DNA from: Neocallimastix lanati (nom. inval.)
Taxonomy: Eukaryota; Neocallimastigomycota; Neocallimastigomycetes; Neocallimastigales; Neocallimastigaceae
NCBI GenBank assembly: GCA_016946835.1
Contig: JACVTC010000141.1
Location: forward strand, 212,501 to 276,500
Direction of reading: 5' to 3'
Length of the DNA stretch: 64,000 nt
Shown piece after piece: positions 27,224 through 39,759 of this stretch (positions within the stretch are counted from its first letter, which is position 1; the number at the start of each line of letters is the position of its first letter). The notes beneath the pieces are model-generated. The model saw nothing but the letters and a program-made list of their open reading frames with translations, was not told where the DNA came from and did no database searches. Made by a program: the position numbers and the translations under genes.

Positions 27224-27800
27224 CAATGGTAAGAATACAAAAAAGAAACTTATTTCTCAAATGATAGGTCCATATGAAATCATTGAAAAAGTATATCCTA
27301 TAGCTTTTAAATTAAAATTATCAGAAAATATGCATTGCCATCCTTTTTTTTTATATATATCTTTACTTGAACCATATTATGAAAATGAATTTCCATATAG
27401 AAGTAATAAGCAGTACAGAATTGTGTAAATTTAACTACTGAAGTTATAGATAAGTTACGAAGAAAAATCATTTCAATAAAAATTATGAATGGAACAAAGT
27501 ATTTACTTTGAAATATGGAAAGACAAAAGTGTTAATGATTACTCTTGGGTATTTGAAGATCAGATTACTGATGACCAATTAATTAAAGAATTCCTTCGTG
27601 AAAGACGAAATTCAAAAACTTAAAACACTTCAAATTCTAACAAAACTTTAAATGTTAATTAAAGACCTTCTATTAACGTTAGAGAAAATAGATTCCAACA
27701 ATTTGCTAGTTCACAAGCAACCACCAGTAACCAAATAAGTTCTAGAAGAAATTCTTTTAACAAGACTCTCATAAGCTCAACTTAAAGAGGAAGACTGTAA
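26173..27800 (+). mobile_element. Dead Ty3/gypsy chromovirus: integrase and chromodomain remnant
   Basis: Fragments read in the order of a gypsy integrase, in shifting frames. 'DSTHTLTHFAKIIHF' lies at about 26270-26330, 'SIFLHAFIN' at about 26503, and 'SSRGS' then 'FTSDFWNRLCELMNIKHCLS' at 26720-26805. 'VNGILEQYLQCFINF' and 'NNWVDLF' lie at 26837-26912. The 'HVKKTYKNYANKRRKLP' region follows, and 'GPYEIIEKVYPIAFKLKLS' then 'FFLYISLLEPYYE' at 27265-27380. After this comes a chromodomain-type stretch, 'WKDKSVNDYSWVFEDQ' then 'TDDQLIKEFLRERR' (about 27516-27612). A purine-rich tract, 'AAAGAGGAAGACTG', at 27784-27797 is a likely polypurine primer, with a 3' LTR starting 'TGTAAAG'. The integrase aspartate of the usual SDRG motif is changed to Ser. 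Several stops and two long A-runs (27020-27050 and 27186-27222) break the frame. Confidence 0.85.
26175..26306 (+). repeat. 66-bp tandem duplication inside the integrase remnant
   Basis: The units 26175-26240 and 26241-26306 are identical except for two adjacent bases (AT against CC). 66 is a multiple of 3, so one frame reads through both copies ('MAIYIDHDHCFMDSTHTLTH', then 'MAISIDHDHCFMDSTHTLTH'). The near-identity shows the duplication is young relative to the decay of the surrounding element. Confidence 0.92.
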
Positions 27801-28452
27801 AGATTTCACATTTTTTAGATTATTAAAATTAAATTTTAGCTGAATCCTAATCTTGATTATATTTAATTGTAGTAATATTTTTAAATGAAAATCTATTTTA
27901 TAAAGCTAAATAATTCGATTGATTGAATTTAATCTTTCGATTTAAAAATAATTTAAATAATTTTTGAAATAAAATATTATTATAATTATTAATATAAATT
28001 TAGTTTCAGATTTTATTACATAATAATTAATTATAAAAAAAAAAAAAATTTAAAAGCATTTTGAATTCATACTTTTAGTTTAGTTTTTACATATTTTTAT
28101 TATATTTTTATTTAGTTAAAAATAATAAATAAATATAATATATAGTAAAAGTTTATATTTAGTAATTTAGTTTATTATTTAAAAAAATTGATATTCATAA
28201 TAAATTCGGTTTTCCAAGAATAATTATATAGTTAGTTATATAATTTATATATAATAAACTAAAAATATTCATAGAACATATCATTTACTAATTCTTTATT
28301 AAATGTATATTTTTTTTATTATATAAAATAACTTTTTTTCATATTTATTTTATTTTATATTGTTCATTTTATAATTTATATATTTTTAAAAAAAAAAAAT
28401 ATATATATATATATATATAATTCTCTTTTTTATTTTTTATATATATAGTTAT
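27801..28452. other. Probable gypsy 3' LTR debris and A/T DNA
   Basis: This follows the presumed polypurine tract of the chromovirus. No matching 5' copy was found by eye, so the LTR cannot be bounded. The right part (28320-28450) is plain A/T with (TA)n. Confidence 0.35.
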
Positions 28453-29600
28453 TGTTAAAATATAACGAAATATTTGGTATTAAAGTCGAAAACAATAATT
28501 TCAGATACTCTGTTTCACAAACTAATTACATCGAAAATGTTTCATCCAAATTTAAAGTTCACAATACTCGAAAAGCTAAAACTCCATACACTGGAGATAA
28601 TGTTAACGAAAATCGCAATCCGTTCGATAAAACTACTTACAAAAGTGCTTTAGGTTCTTTGATTTACTTAGCTAAATGTACTCGTCCCGATATATCATTT
28701 GCTGTAAATAAGGCGGCGAGGAATACTGAAAATCCAACAATTTCTGATTGTAACAAGGTAATAAATATTTTTAAATATTTAAATTCAACTAAAAATTATA
28801 AAATTACATACACAGGGGAATTTACTGCTTTTACGGACTCTGACTTAGGAGGCGACGCAAAGGATAAAAAATATACCTCTGGACATATTATTCTTATGGG
28901 AACAAGTCCAATCTGCTGGTCGTCATGAAAACAAACAACTGTTGCTACCTCCACAATGGAAGCAGAATATATAGGAACTACAGAAAGTACAAAAAAAGTT
29001 TTATGGTTAAGAAATATTCTATTTGAACTATTTAATTTCAACAAACCAATTACGATCTATATTGACAACCAAGCTAGTAAAACAACAATTGAAAATGGAC
29101 AATTAAACTCAAAATTAAAGCATAAATATAAAATTTTATTTCATTCAAGATCATATTAAAAATAAATGAATAATTTTAAAATACATTAGTACCGAAAATA
29201 TGTTAGCCGAAGTATTAACTAAAAATGTTAACGTACCTCAAATGACAAAATTTTAAAACATGATTTTTGATAAATCAGAAAATTAAGTTTGACAGGGGAA
29301 TATTAAAATATAACGAAATCTATTTTGAAATATATTAAATTAAAATTTTAATTTGAAATTCATTGTTAATAATATTTTCTTTATTTGTAATAAATTATTT
29401 TATACATGTAAAATATTTTCATTGTATTATTATTAAGCCAAATATAGTATAAAATGAATGTAATTTTCCAAAATTTTATATCTTTAATCAATTGATAAAT
29501 TTAACAAATAATAAAAATAATAAATAAAGTTTATATATAAATTTACATACTAAAACTAGTTTTCTCTTTTAGTTATTATATTTTATATAGAATAATCTAT
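28453..29600 (+). mobile_element. Dead Ty1/copia fragment: RT C-terminus, RNase H and 3' LTR start
   Basis: The frame from 28455 reads the end of a copia reverse transcriptase ('FGIKVENNNFRYSVSQTNYI', 'ALGSLIYLAKCTRPDISFAV') and then RNase H ('FTAFTDSDLGGDAKDKKYTS', 'SPICWSS'). A TGA at 28926 follows. In the next part 'TMEAEYIGTTESTKKVLWLR' and 'IYIDNQASKTT' are clear. After a frameshift near 29140, 'YISTENMLAEVLTKNVNVPQ' reaches the end of pol. 'GACAGGGGAA' at 29291-29300 looks like the polypurine tract. The 19 bases after it (29301-29319) match 28453-28471 at 18 positions, as expected if both are LTR starts. This places LTR sequence directly against the RT interior on the left. The right end of the LTR cannot be fixed. 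Confidence 0.85.
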
Positions 29601-30871
29601 TTACATAAATTTTCTATTTTACAATATGAATTTTTTTATTTAGTTATCCATTTATTTATTTTATTTATTTTGTTTATTTGAATTAATTTCTCCTTATTAA
29701 GTTATATAAGAATTACAATAATTTTTAATATAAAAAAAAAAAATATTTACAAATTAAATATGTTATTATACATTATCACTTGAATATATAATAATGCTAT
29801 TTTATATATATTAAAAAAGAACATTCTAAGAAAAAATATGTTATTGTTAATATAATATAATATTATATTGTATCACAACAATCAAAAAATAGTTTAATAA
29901 ATAATATAATAATTTGGGATTAATCTTTTTTTCTTTTTTCTATTTTTATTAGTTTTCTTCTTTTTTTCTTTTTTTTTTTTTTTTTTTTTTTTGAGAATAA
30001 CAATAAAATAAAATTTATATTTTAATTCAGAAATAGAATACACTAATTTGAATGAGAAAAATTAAAAAAAAAAAAAAAAAGAAACATATATATATATATT
30101 TATTTTAAATGATGTTGACCATGTTGTTTATTTTATTCATTACAAATAAAAAAAAGACAATTTAAAAAAAAAAATAAAAACACCTATAAATATATATTCT
30201 TAAATAATTATAAAACTAAATAATAAATAATAACAATAATAATAATAATTATGTATTTTAATTTTATTTTATATAATCTATTTATTATCATTATATTAAT
30301 TGCATCAGTATATATAATATTATTAAAAGTTTTAATTATATGTTTTACTTCATTCAATAAGAATAAAAATATTAAAAATAAAATTAAAATTAAAATATAA
30401 ATAAAATAGTATTTATATAAATAATAATATACAATAATAATTTTTTTCTTTTGTAAAAAAAATAGCTTTATTTTTATAAATAAATACTAGTTATTTTATT
30501 TTATTTTATTTTATTTTTTTTTATACAATTTAGATTGATATATATATATATATATATTAAAAAAAAAAAAAAACAGAATAAATATGATAAAATAAAAAAA
30601 TATAATAAAAAAATTAAAATAATTATGAAAATAATATTAATATATGTTTATATAAGTTATAATAAAAAAAAATTAAATAAATAAATAATAAAATTTAATT
30701 TGACTAAATTTTTGAATAAAAGTAGTACATAAAATTATAAAATTATAACTATATTTTCAAATGTTGGTATAACAAATATATGTTGATGTTTCATTATAGT
30801 AAAAAAAAAAAAATTGTAAAAAAAAAAATATATATACATTTACAAATAATAAAAAAAAAAATTATAAGAAA

Positions 30872-30902
<31 letters not shown>

Positions 30903-31099
30903 TTTTGATTTATAATACTAAATAATATTTATTATTATTTTTTTTGGTATAATTATAAAATATATATGAATAATAAGGATTTTTTATTGTTTTATTGTTT
31001 TTACTACTATTGTTTTAATTATTGTAGAAATAATTATAATAATAATAATAATAATATATATTATTTCTATTTTGTTAATTCTTTTTTTATTTAAAAGAA
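29601..31099. other. Intergenic A/T DNA
   Basis: 3' flank of the NDT80-like gene and A/T spacer with homopolymers (29968-29992 T-run, 30062-30080 A-run, 30886-30906 T-run). No gene is seen. Confidence 0.45.
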
Positions 31100-32067
31100 C
31101 TAATTACTCTTTTCATTAACTTTTAATGATTTAATTTCATCTTCTAATTTCCCTACACGTTCACATAATCCATAAACTAATTTCATTAATTCTGGATTTG
31201 AAAATTGTAATGGGAATTGGTAATTACTAGATAGTTTAGAATTACCAGTTGGATTAAAAAGGGATTGGGGTTGAATATTTTGTAATGGTTGAAAAGAGGA
31301 ATTATTATTTTTATTATTAGTATTGTTATTGTTATTATTGTTATTGTTTTGCTGTTGATTTTGTGAATTATTTATAGAATGATTTGGAGAATCAAAGTTA
31401 GAAATATTACTTGGAATTCCTTGTAAAGGAGAAGCTGCATTAAAATCATCTGTTGCTACCGGTTTATTTTGGTTCATAAAGTTTCCTCTTGTTGATATAG
31501 ATAAGGAAGCCAAAGTTGCTGCTGAATCTTGTTCATTGATTGGCACTGATGCAATATTGTCGGATAATAAAGATGATGATGAAGAAACTAAAGTAGTTTC
31601 TGAATTAAGATAATGATTATTTGTATTGTTATTAGTATTATTTTTTTGACCAGTAACAGAAATGAAAATGTTATTATTTGGACTAGAAATAGTTTTCATC
31701 TTCTTTGCTGGATTTTGCATCATACTATCATCATCATTCAATGGATGAGTTTTATTACTTTTAGGATTATTATCATTATTGTTACTACAGTTGTTATTAC
31801 CATTATTATTGTTATTATTATTGTTGTTGTTCATATTATTCATATTACCCACATTATTCATATTATTTATCCCATTTGTATTATTCATATTATTTATACC
31901 ATTCATATTAGTTATACTATTCATATTGCTCATATTGCACATGTTTATGTTATTATTCATATTATTCATATTGTTCATGTTCGTATTATTATTTATATTA
32001 TTACCATTCATATTTTTATTATCATTATTCATATTTACATTCATATTATTATTCATACTCATATTCA

Positions 32068-32118
<51 letters not shown>

Positions 32119-32746
32119 TACTATTATTACTCATATTAGCATTATTATTATTATTTATATTCATATTATTATTATTATTATTCATGTTGTTGTTATTCAT
32201 ACTGTTCATGTTCATGCTATTCATACTGCTAGTATTACTTTTCATATTATTATTAAGACTATTATTCATATTGTTATTCATGTTGGTATTCATATTATTA
32301 TTTATGTTATTATTCATATTATTATTCATGTTATTATTCATATTATTATTCATGTTACTATTCATATTATTATTCATATTGTTATTCATGTTGTTATTCA
32401 TGTTATTATTCATGTTGTTATTAATGTTATTATTTATGTTGCTATTCATGTTATTATTCACGTTATTATTCATGTTATTATTATTGTTATTCATGTTATT
32501 CATATTATTATTTATGCTGTTTGTATTATTATTCATGTTCAGGCTCATTTTATTATTATTTATATTATTATTTATATTATTCATGTTGTTATTTATGTTA
32601 TTGTTCAAATTATTATTCATATTCATATTTTGATTATTATTATTATTGTTATTCATATTCATATTTTGATTATTATTATTATTATTATTGTTATTCATAT
32701 TCATATTTTGATTATTATTATTATTGTTATTCATATTCATATTTTG

Positions 32747-32785
<39 letters not shown>

Positions 32786-34852
32786 GTTGTTATTTATATT
32801 CATATTTTGATTATTATTATTATTATTATTATTGTTATTCATATTCATATTTTGATTATTATTGTTATTGTTATTCATATTTATATTCATATTCATATTC
32901 ATATTCATATTTTGATTATTATTATTATTATTATTACTGTTATTATTTATGATGTTATTATTCATATTCATGTTATTGTTCATATTCATGTTATTGTTTA
33001 TATTCATATTACTATTCATGTTATTGTTCATATTCATGTTATTGTTCATATTCATATTATTATTCATGTTATTGTTCATATTCATATTATTATTCATGTT
33101 ATTGTTCATATTCATATTATTATTCATGTTATTGTTCATATTCATATTATTATTCATGTTATTGTTCATATTCATATTACTATTTATGTTATGATTATTC
33201 ATACTCATATTATTTCCATTCATGTTGTTCACGCAATTCATATTATTCATGCCATTATTCATAATATTGTTCATACCATTATTCATACCATTATTCATAC
33301 TAATATTCATGCCATTATTTACATTATTGCTCATACCATTATTCATATTACTGTTCATACCATTACTCATACCATTATTCATACCATTATTCATATTATT
33401 GTTCATACCATTACTCATACCATTATTCATACCATTATTCATATTATTGTTCATACCATTATTCATATTATCGTTCATGCCATTATTCATATTATTGTTC
33501 ATGCCATTATTCATATTATTATTCATACCATTATTCATACCATTATTCATACCATTATTCATACCATTATTCATACCATTATTCATACCATTATTCATAC
33601 CATTATTCATACTATTATTCATACTATTATTCATACCATTATTCATATTATTATTCATATTATTACTCAAATTATTATTCATATTATTACTCAAATTATT
33701 CATATTATTATTCATATTATTATTTATAGCATTGTTCATATTATAATTATTTTGACCAAAATTATTATTATTCATGGTATTATTAGTATTGGTATTGTTA
33801 TTATTATTAGTAGTATTGCTATTATCATTATTTTTTAAATTATTATCATTTTTTCCTGTAGTTAATGTATTATTTGAAGTAGAAATTTCACCTAAGGAAG
33901 AAAGTCCTGAATTAATCAAACCTTGACTAGCAAGTAATGGATAAGTCATTTGAAGATATTGTTGTTGAAGTTCAGTATAAGAATAACTATCATTACTATC
34001 ACTAAAATGTGATGGACTTCTTCCTCTTACAATAACAGGGGAAGATTCAAGGAAGGCAATTTTAAAGGATTGCTCATCAGTACAAACAACAGATAATTCG
34101 ATGACAAGAACAAAGAACTGTTGAGCAGCTCCAGTTCTCTTTCTACGGCCATTATTAGGAGTAGCTAATTTAAATTGTAGACGATCAAATGTAACTAAAC
34201 AACTATCTGATGGTTCCTTAGTTGAATGATGATGATTTTGAAGAAGAGTAAGACATCTTTCATCACCACATTTAACAGTTTTTGGTTTTGGAGTAGTTTG
34301 AGTTTTTTTATCTCTTTTTGAAGTATGTTGAATTAATTCAACGGGATCACCACCATCAGTAATTTTTGCACTAATACCAAGTTGAAATTCTTTAACTTCA
34401 TGTGGTTGATTATCCACTTCAATTAAGCATGGTAATGGAATTTGTTCTTGACAATTGGTTTCTTTATTTAAAGCTGTAAATGAATTAATAATATGGAAAT
34501 AATTTCTTCGATAACAAGTCCAATGATCTTCAGCTAAGAAAAATCCTGAGTCTACCTTTGAATGAATATTAACTGTGTAACTAATTAATAATATATATTT
34601 ATATATTAATATCAATATATTTATATCGTTACATATAATATTAATTAATATATAAAAAATTTTATTTAATAAATTTTGTGAAACATTATATAAAAATAAT
34701 ACTAATTAAATTTTTTGTGTTAAAAAAAAAAAAAAAGATTTTTTTTCTATGATAATAACTTTTAATAAATACTTTTTTTTATTAAATATATTGATGAAAA
34801 AAATTTTTATATATTTCACAATATATTATAATTAATTATAAATATATAAAAA

Positions 34853-34883
<31 letters not shown>

Positions 34884-35996
34884 TATTTATTACGTTTTTG
34901 TTTTATTCAAATCATAAATTGGATAAATTTGTCTTGTTTTATTACCGAAAAAAGTTTCAATAGGAACCTTTAAATGATCAGCAGAATAATCTCTTCTTTG
35001 CTTCTTGGGTGGTGGTGGAAGTAGTGGTTGCATATTTGGAGGAAATAAGTGTTGTATTTTTTGAAATTGTTGAAGTTGTTGTAATTGAGCAGTTGTTATA
35101 TTCTTTAAATTAAATCTGTTTTTAATATTACTATTTGAATTCTTTTTTGTCTTACTTCTTAAATTATTAGTAATATTACTTAAATTATTACTACTATTAC
35201 TACTATTACTACTATTACTACTATTACTACTATTGTTTATGTTGCTGTCACTATTATTACTATCATTATTATTTTGTGAATGAGTTACTGGTTTTGAAGT
35301 ATTATTAACAGCTATTGGTGTAATAGCATTGGTTAAGTTCGTATTGGCATCTTTAACTGATGATTTAATAGCAAATAATGAAATAATAGATGCTTGTTTT
35401 GAATTTTTATTCATTGGTATCTTATTGGTATCATTTCCTTTATTATCAGAAATATTGTTATCTTTATTAGTTAGTTCTTTATCATCGTCGTTATTTCTAT
35501 TTTTTATACTACTATTTTTCTTGTTTTTATTTTCTGAAGACGTAACTATATTTTTCGTTTTGTTATCACTATTTGTATCATCCAGAGAAGAGTTTTCAGT
35601 AGAACTTAATGGTACAGATTGATTCAAATTTTTACTAGAAGAATTAACAATAGTTGAACTAGAATTTGATTCGGAGTTAGAATTTGAAATAGAAGAGGTA
35701 TCAGAATTTGATGCTACAACAACAGAACTTGAATTTAATGGAGTTAAACTTGGAGTAGGAAAATATTTATTATCATTATTATTATTTTTAGAATTAGAAT
35801 TTGAATTACTTTTTGATTTTCCTAAATTTTTACTAGTTGAAAAATTATTTCCATTTGAATTATTGGTTTTACTTTTTGATATTTTTGATGATTTTACTTT
35901 ACTTATTGAATTACTAGATGAATTTAAAGTATCCTTTCTACTTTGATTCTTAGAATATCCAGTTTTTTCTTTTAAATCTTGTCTAATTTTAGCCAT
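31100..35996 (-). CDS. NDT80/PhoG-family transcription factor with giant Asn/Met-rich region
   Basis: Two exons on the minus strand: 35996-34894 and 34580-31100 (intron GTAATA...TTAG). Phases agree, giving about 1527 aa. Residues 1-320 are Ser/Asn-rich. 'TAQLQQLQQFQKIQ' and 'QPLLPPPPKKQRR' (nuclear-signal-like) precede the DNA-binding domain, which begins near 'PIYDLNKTKTYTVNIHSKVD' and spans the splice site. Its hallmarks are 'FFLAEDHWTCYRRNYF', 'LIQHTSKRDKKTQTTPKPK', 'VTFDRLQFKLATPNNGRRKR' and 'VIVRGRSPSHF'. About 800 residues of Asn/Met repeats (NNMNNGMNN types and poly-Asn) follow. The C-terminus is more complex and ends with a short coiled segment ('CERVGKLEDEIKSLKV'). Family members control meiosis, development and nutrient responses in fungi. 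The domain call is firm; the specific role is unknown. Confidence 0.92.
31800..33800 (-). repeat. Asn/Met codon minisatellite inside the NDT80-like gene
   Basis: About 2 kb of AAT/AAC/ATG codon repeats. On the minus strand they read as NNMNNxMNN and poly-Asn blocks. Sub-blocks with 'MNNGMNNGMNN' (about 33240-33640), 'MNMNNNMNNN' (about 32950-33190) and 'NNNQNMNMNN' (about 32600-32930) show separate local expansions. The opposite strand is also open over long stretches, purely because of the repeat. Confidence 0.9.
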
Positions 35997-36558
35997 TATC
36001 TATATTTTAAATAAAAAATGAAGATAAAAATATATATATATATTTTATTAAATAAATGTCTTATTAATATATAAATTTGTTATTTATAATATTTTACATA
36101 TTTCATGGGAAATTATTTCATTTAATAAATATATTTTAAAAATATAAAGTTTTATTACCTTTTATATTAAATAAAAATATTATATTAATTAAATATTTAT
36201 GAGCTTAAATTATAATTTATTATATATTCGTTTTAAAAATTATTTGTATTATTTATTTATTTCTCCTTGTAGAAATTTGTTATTACTTTTATTATTATTA
36301 TTATTGCTCTATTATTAAATTATAATATTTATAAAGCATTATTTCATTGCTTTAATATATAATACAATTAACTTTAAATATTGTAATATTAATAAATATA
36401 TATAATATTTTTTATATTATTTAATAAATTACTTTAAAATTTTATATACAAATTCTGTAAAAAAATAAAATAAAAAAAAAAAAATAAAAAATAAAAAAAA
36501 AGATATATATATTTATAAAAAATTAACTTATTGCATTTATAGTATTATACAACTATTA

Positions 36559-36591
<33 letters not shown>

Positions 36592-36828
36592 ATTTAAAAT
36601 ATTTCTTTTTTTTTTTTAATTATTATTATTATTATTTTATTTTTTAAAGAAAATATTTATTTTTTATTATATTTTAAATATTTTAATTTAAATTGTAAAA
36701 ATGTTTAAAAATATATATATATATATTTTTTGTTTTATTTTTATCAATATATAAAAAACAATTCAATTAATACTATTAAAAGATAAAAATTATTGAAATT
36801 TTTTTAATTTTTTTTTAATTATAAAATA

Positions 36829-36861
<33 letters not shown>

Positions 36862-37009
36862 TGAAGTATTAAAAAAATTTAATATAAAAATACATTAAAA
36901 GAAATTAATTAAAAAGAAAAAAAATAATATAAAAAAAATTTTTTTATATTAAAAAATATAAAAAAAGAAAAAAATAAAACTATTAATATTTAATTTATTA
37001 TCTATCTAT

Positions 37010-37084
<75 letters not shown>

Positions 37085-38800
37085 TTTTTTAATGTATTAA
37101 TTTATTAATTTTTTTTTATATATTTATTATAGTATTATTCCATGAATATATTATCAATTGTATTTGTAATATTTATTCTATTCAACTGCAACTTATTTAG
37201 ATTTATTCAAACTAATCCTATATATTATTATAGATACACAATATACACAATAAAATTAATAACATTCTGTATATTATAATTTTAGATTTATATTTATGTT
37301 CTATTTTATAATTGATAAAATTTAAAGATTTTAATCACAAACAACTATAAAAAATAAATAAATAAATTGAAGAAAAAACATTTTTAAAATATATTGTGTA
37401 ATATAAAAAAATTTAAATAAATTTTTTAATTAATTATACTTCAGTATATATATATATATTTTTTATAAATGAATAATTACAATATCACTCAACTTTATTT
37501 AGTTCTTTCTGTATTTTACATATATTATAAATATATCTCTATATATTAAAAATATATATTATTTTTTTGTGTGATTTTAATTTAAACTCTTTTTTTCAAA
37601 AAGCTTTTTATTTTTATTTATTTTTATTTTTGAAAAATGTTAATAATATTATTTTATTTATAAATTTTTTATAATAATTATTAATATTTTCATTAAAAAT
37701 AATAATTATAATAATATTATTTATTGAAAAGAAATTTTATTTTCCTTTTTTTTTTTGAAAATAATAAATAAATCATAAATAATAGTTGAGACTGTTATTA
37801 AACTTATAATTAGAAATAAAATTATTTTAAATTTAAAAAACTTTTTTATTATCGATTAATAACTTTATTAACTTTTAATTCATTTATTTTATATAACCTA
37901 TTTTTATAATTTGTAGTTATGTTTCAATTACTATCATAATTATATAATTATCATATTTATTAATATATATACAGATAATATTAAAATTTATTCAAAAACA
38001 TTACAACTTATATATATGCATATTTAGTTCAAGATTTCAATTTATCACATTTGATATAATCAAATTATATTTACGAAAATTATTAATTCAAATTAGGTTT
38101 TATTAACAGTCACATTATATTCAATTCTTCATTTATAACTACAAACAAAATATTAATACCCCAATATTCATGTAATTATAATTCTTTACAATAAATATAA
38201 GATTCATTAAATTATAATGAAAAGAATATTATAAATATATAATTTGATGAATTATATTTAATTAATAATATATATAAATTGTATATAGGAAATTTAAATT
38301 CAATTCAATAAGTTTTTATAAATAAAATAAAAAAATAATTGTATTGCAATACTTTTTCATTATTACTATTATAATTAATATTAATTTTCAATTGTAACTT
38401 TTTTTTTTTTTTTGATCTATAAAATAATTTATTTCGGTAATTAAAATTTAAATCATTTCATAATAATAATTGCACAAATGATTTTAATAAATTAAATTTT
38501 ATTATAAACAATAAAATAAATATTGTATTAAATATAATTTTTAATCATAATTATAGAGTTTTGGTTTTTCAATTCTTTTATAGTTTATTGATATTTTTTA
38601 TTTTAAATAAAATGAAAAATTACTTTATATAATAATTTTATTGATATAATATTTATTAAGAAAAAAAGGTTTTTTAAGTTTATTTATAAAAAAATTTTTA
38701 TTCAACTTTATTGTAATAAAATAACTTTAAATACTAAATATTATTCAAAATCTAATAATAACATTTATAATAACTGTAACCATTACAAAATAAATTTATA

Positions 38801-38832
<32 letters not shown>

Positions 38833-38944
38833 TGTGTAATTATAACTTTTTTATTAATAAGGAAATTTAATTTATTTTTTTTTTTTTAATTAAAGCAATT
38901 AAATTCATTTATTTATTTATTTATTCATTTATTTATTTATTCAT

Positions 38945-38991
<47 letters not shown>

Positions 38992-39468
38992 TTAAATTGT
39001 CAATTAATTAAATATCTCTTGTTCAATACCATACACATGTAAAAATGAGCATAAATTAAATAAATATTAATGGAGAAAAAATATTCATTAATTTATATTT
39101 TTATATTTTTATTTCTTTACATTTTCATCATTTTATATTATATGATATTATAATGATTCAATCAAAATAAAAAATATTTTCTAAAAAAAAAAAAGTAATA
39201 TAATATTACCAAAAAATAAAAAACTAAAAATATAAGATAAGAAATAAAAGATAAAAAAATAAAAATGAAAAATGAAAAACAAGAAATAAAAAATATTTAA
39301 ATTATCTAAAACTATCAAATTTTATAATATTTTTAAATTATATAGTTTTTTCAAATGACCAATTTAATGTTACATCTGAATATTAAAAAAAAATGCCGAT
39401 TTCAATATATAATTAAAATTAATATGATTAAATAATTTAAAATTTAAATTTAATAGTAATGTATCAAT

Positions 39469-39499
<31 letters not shown>

Positions 39500-39714
39500 T
39501 GCATTCAAAGCTTTATTTTTTAGATATATTTAAATAATAATCAAATAAACTTATAATCAAATTAATAAAAAAAATTATTAATAAAAAAAAATAACAATTT
39601 TAAAATAAAATATATATATGATATATTAAAATAACTATGATATTATTTATTAATTATTATTCTTAATATATATATTTCTATTTTTTCAATAATCAATTGG
39701 TTAATATAGTCATT

Positions 39715-39759
<45 letters not shown>

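Noticed and set aside
28796-29044. Minus-strand open frame over the copia RNase H
   Set aside because: It is antisense to clear RNase H motifs on the plus strand.
31613-33838. Very long open frame on the plus strand (Ile/His/Val-rich)
   Set aside because: It is the antisense of the Asn/Met codon repeats of the NDT80-like gene. The periodicity and lack of any complex sequence show it is a shadow.
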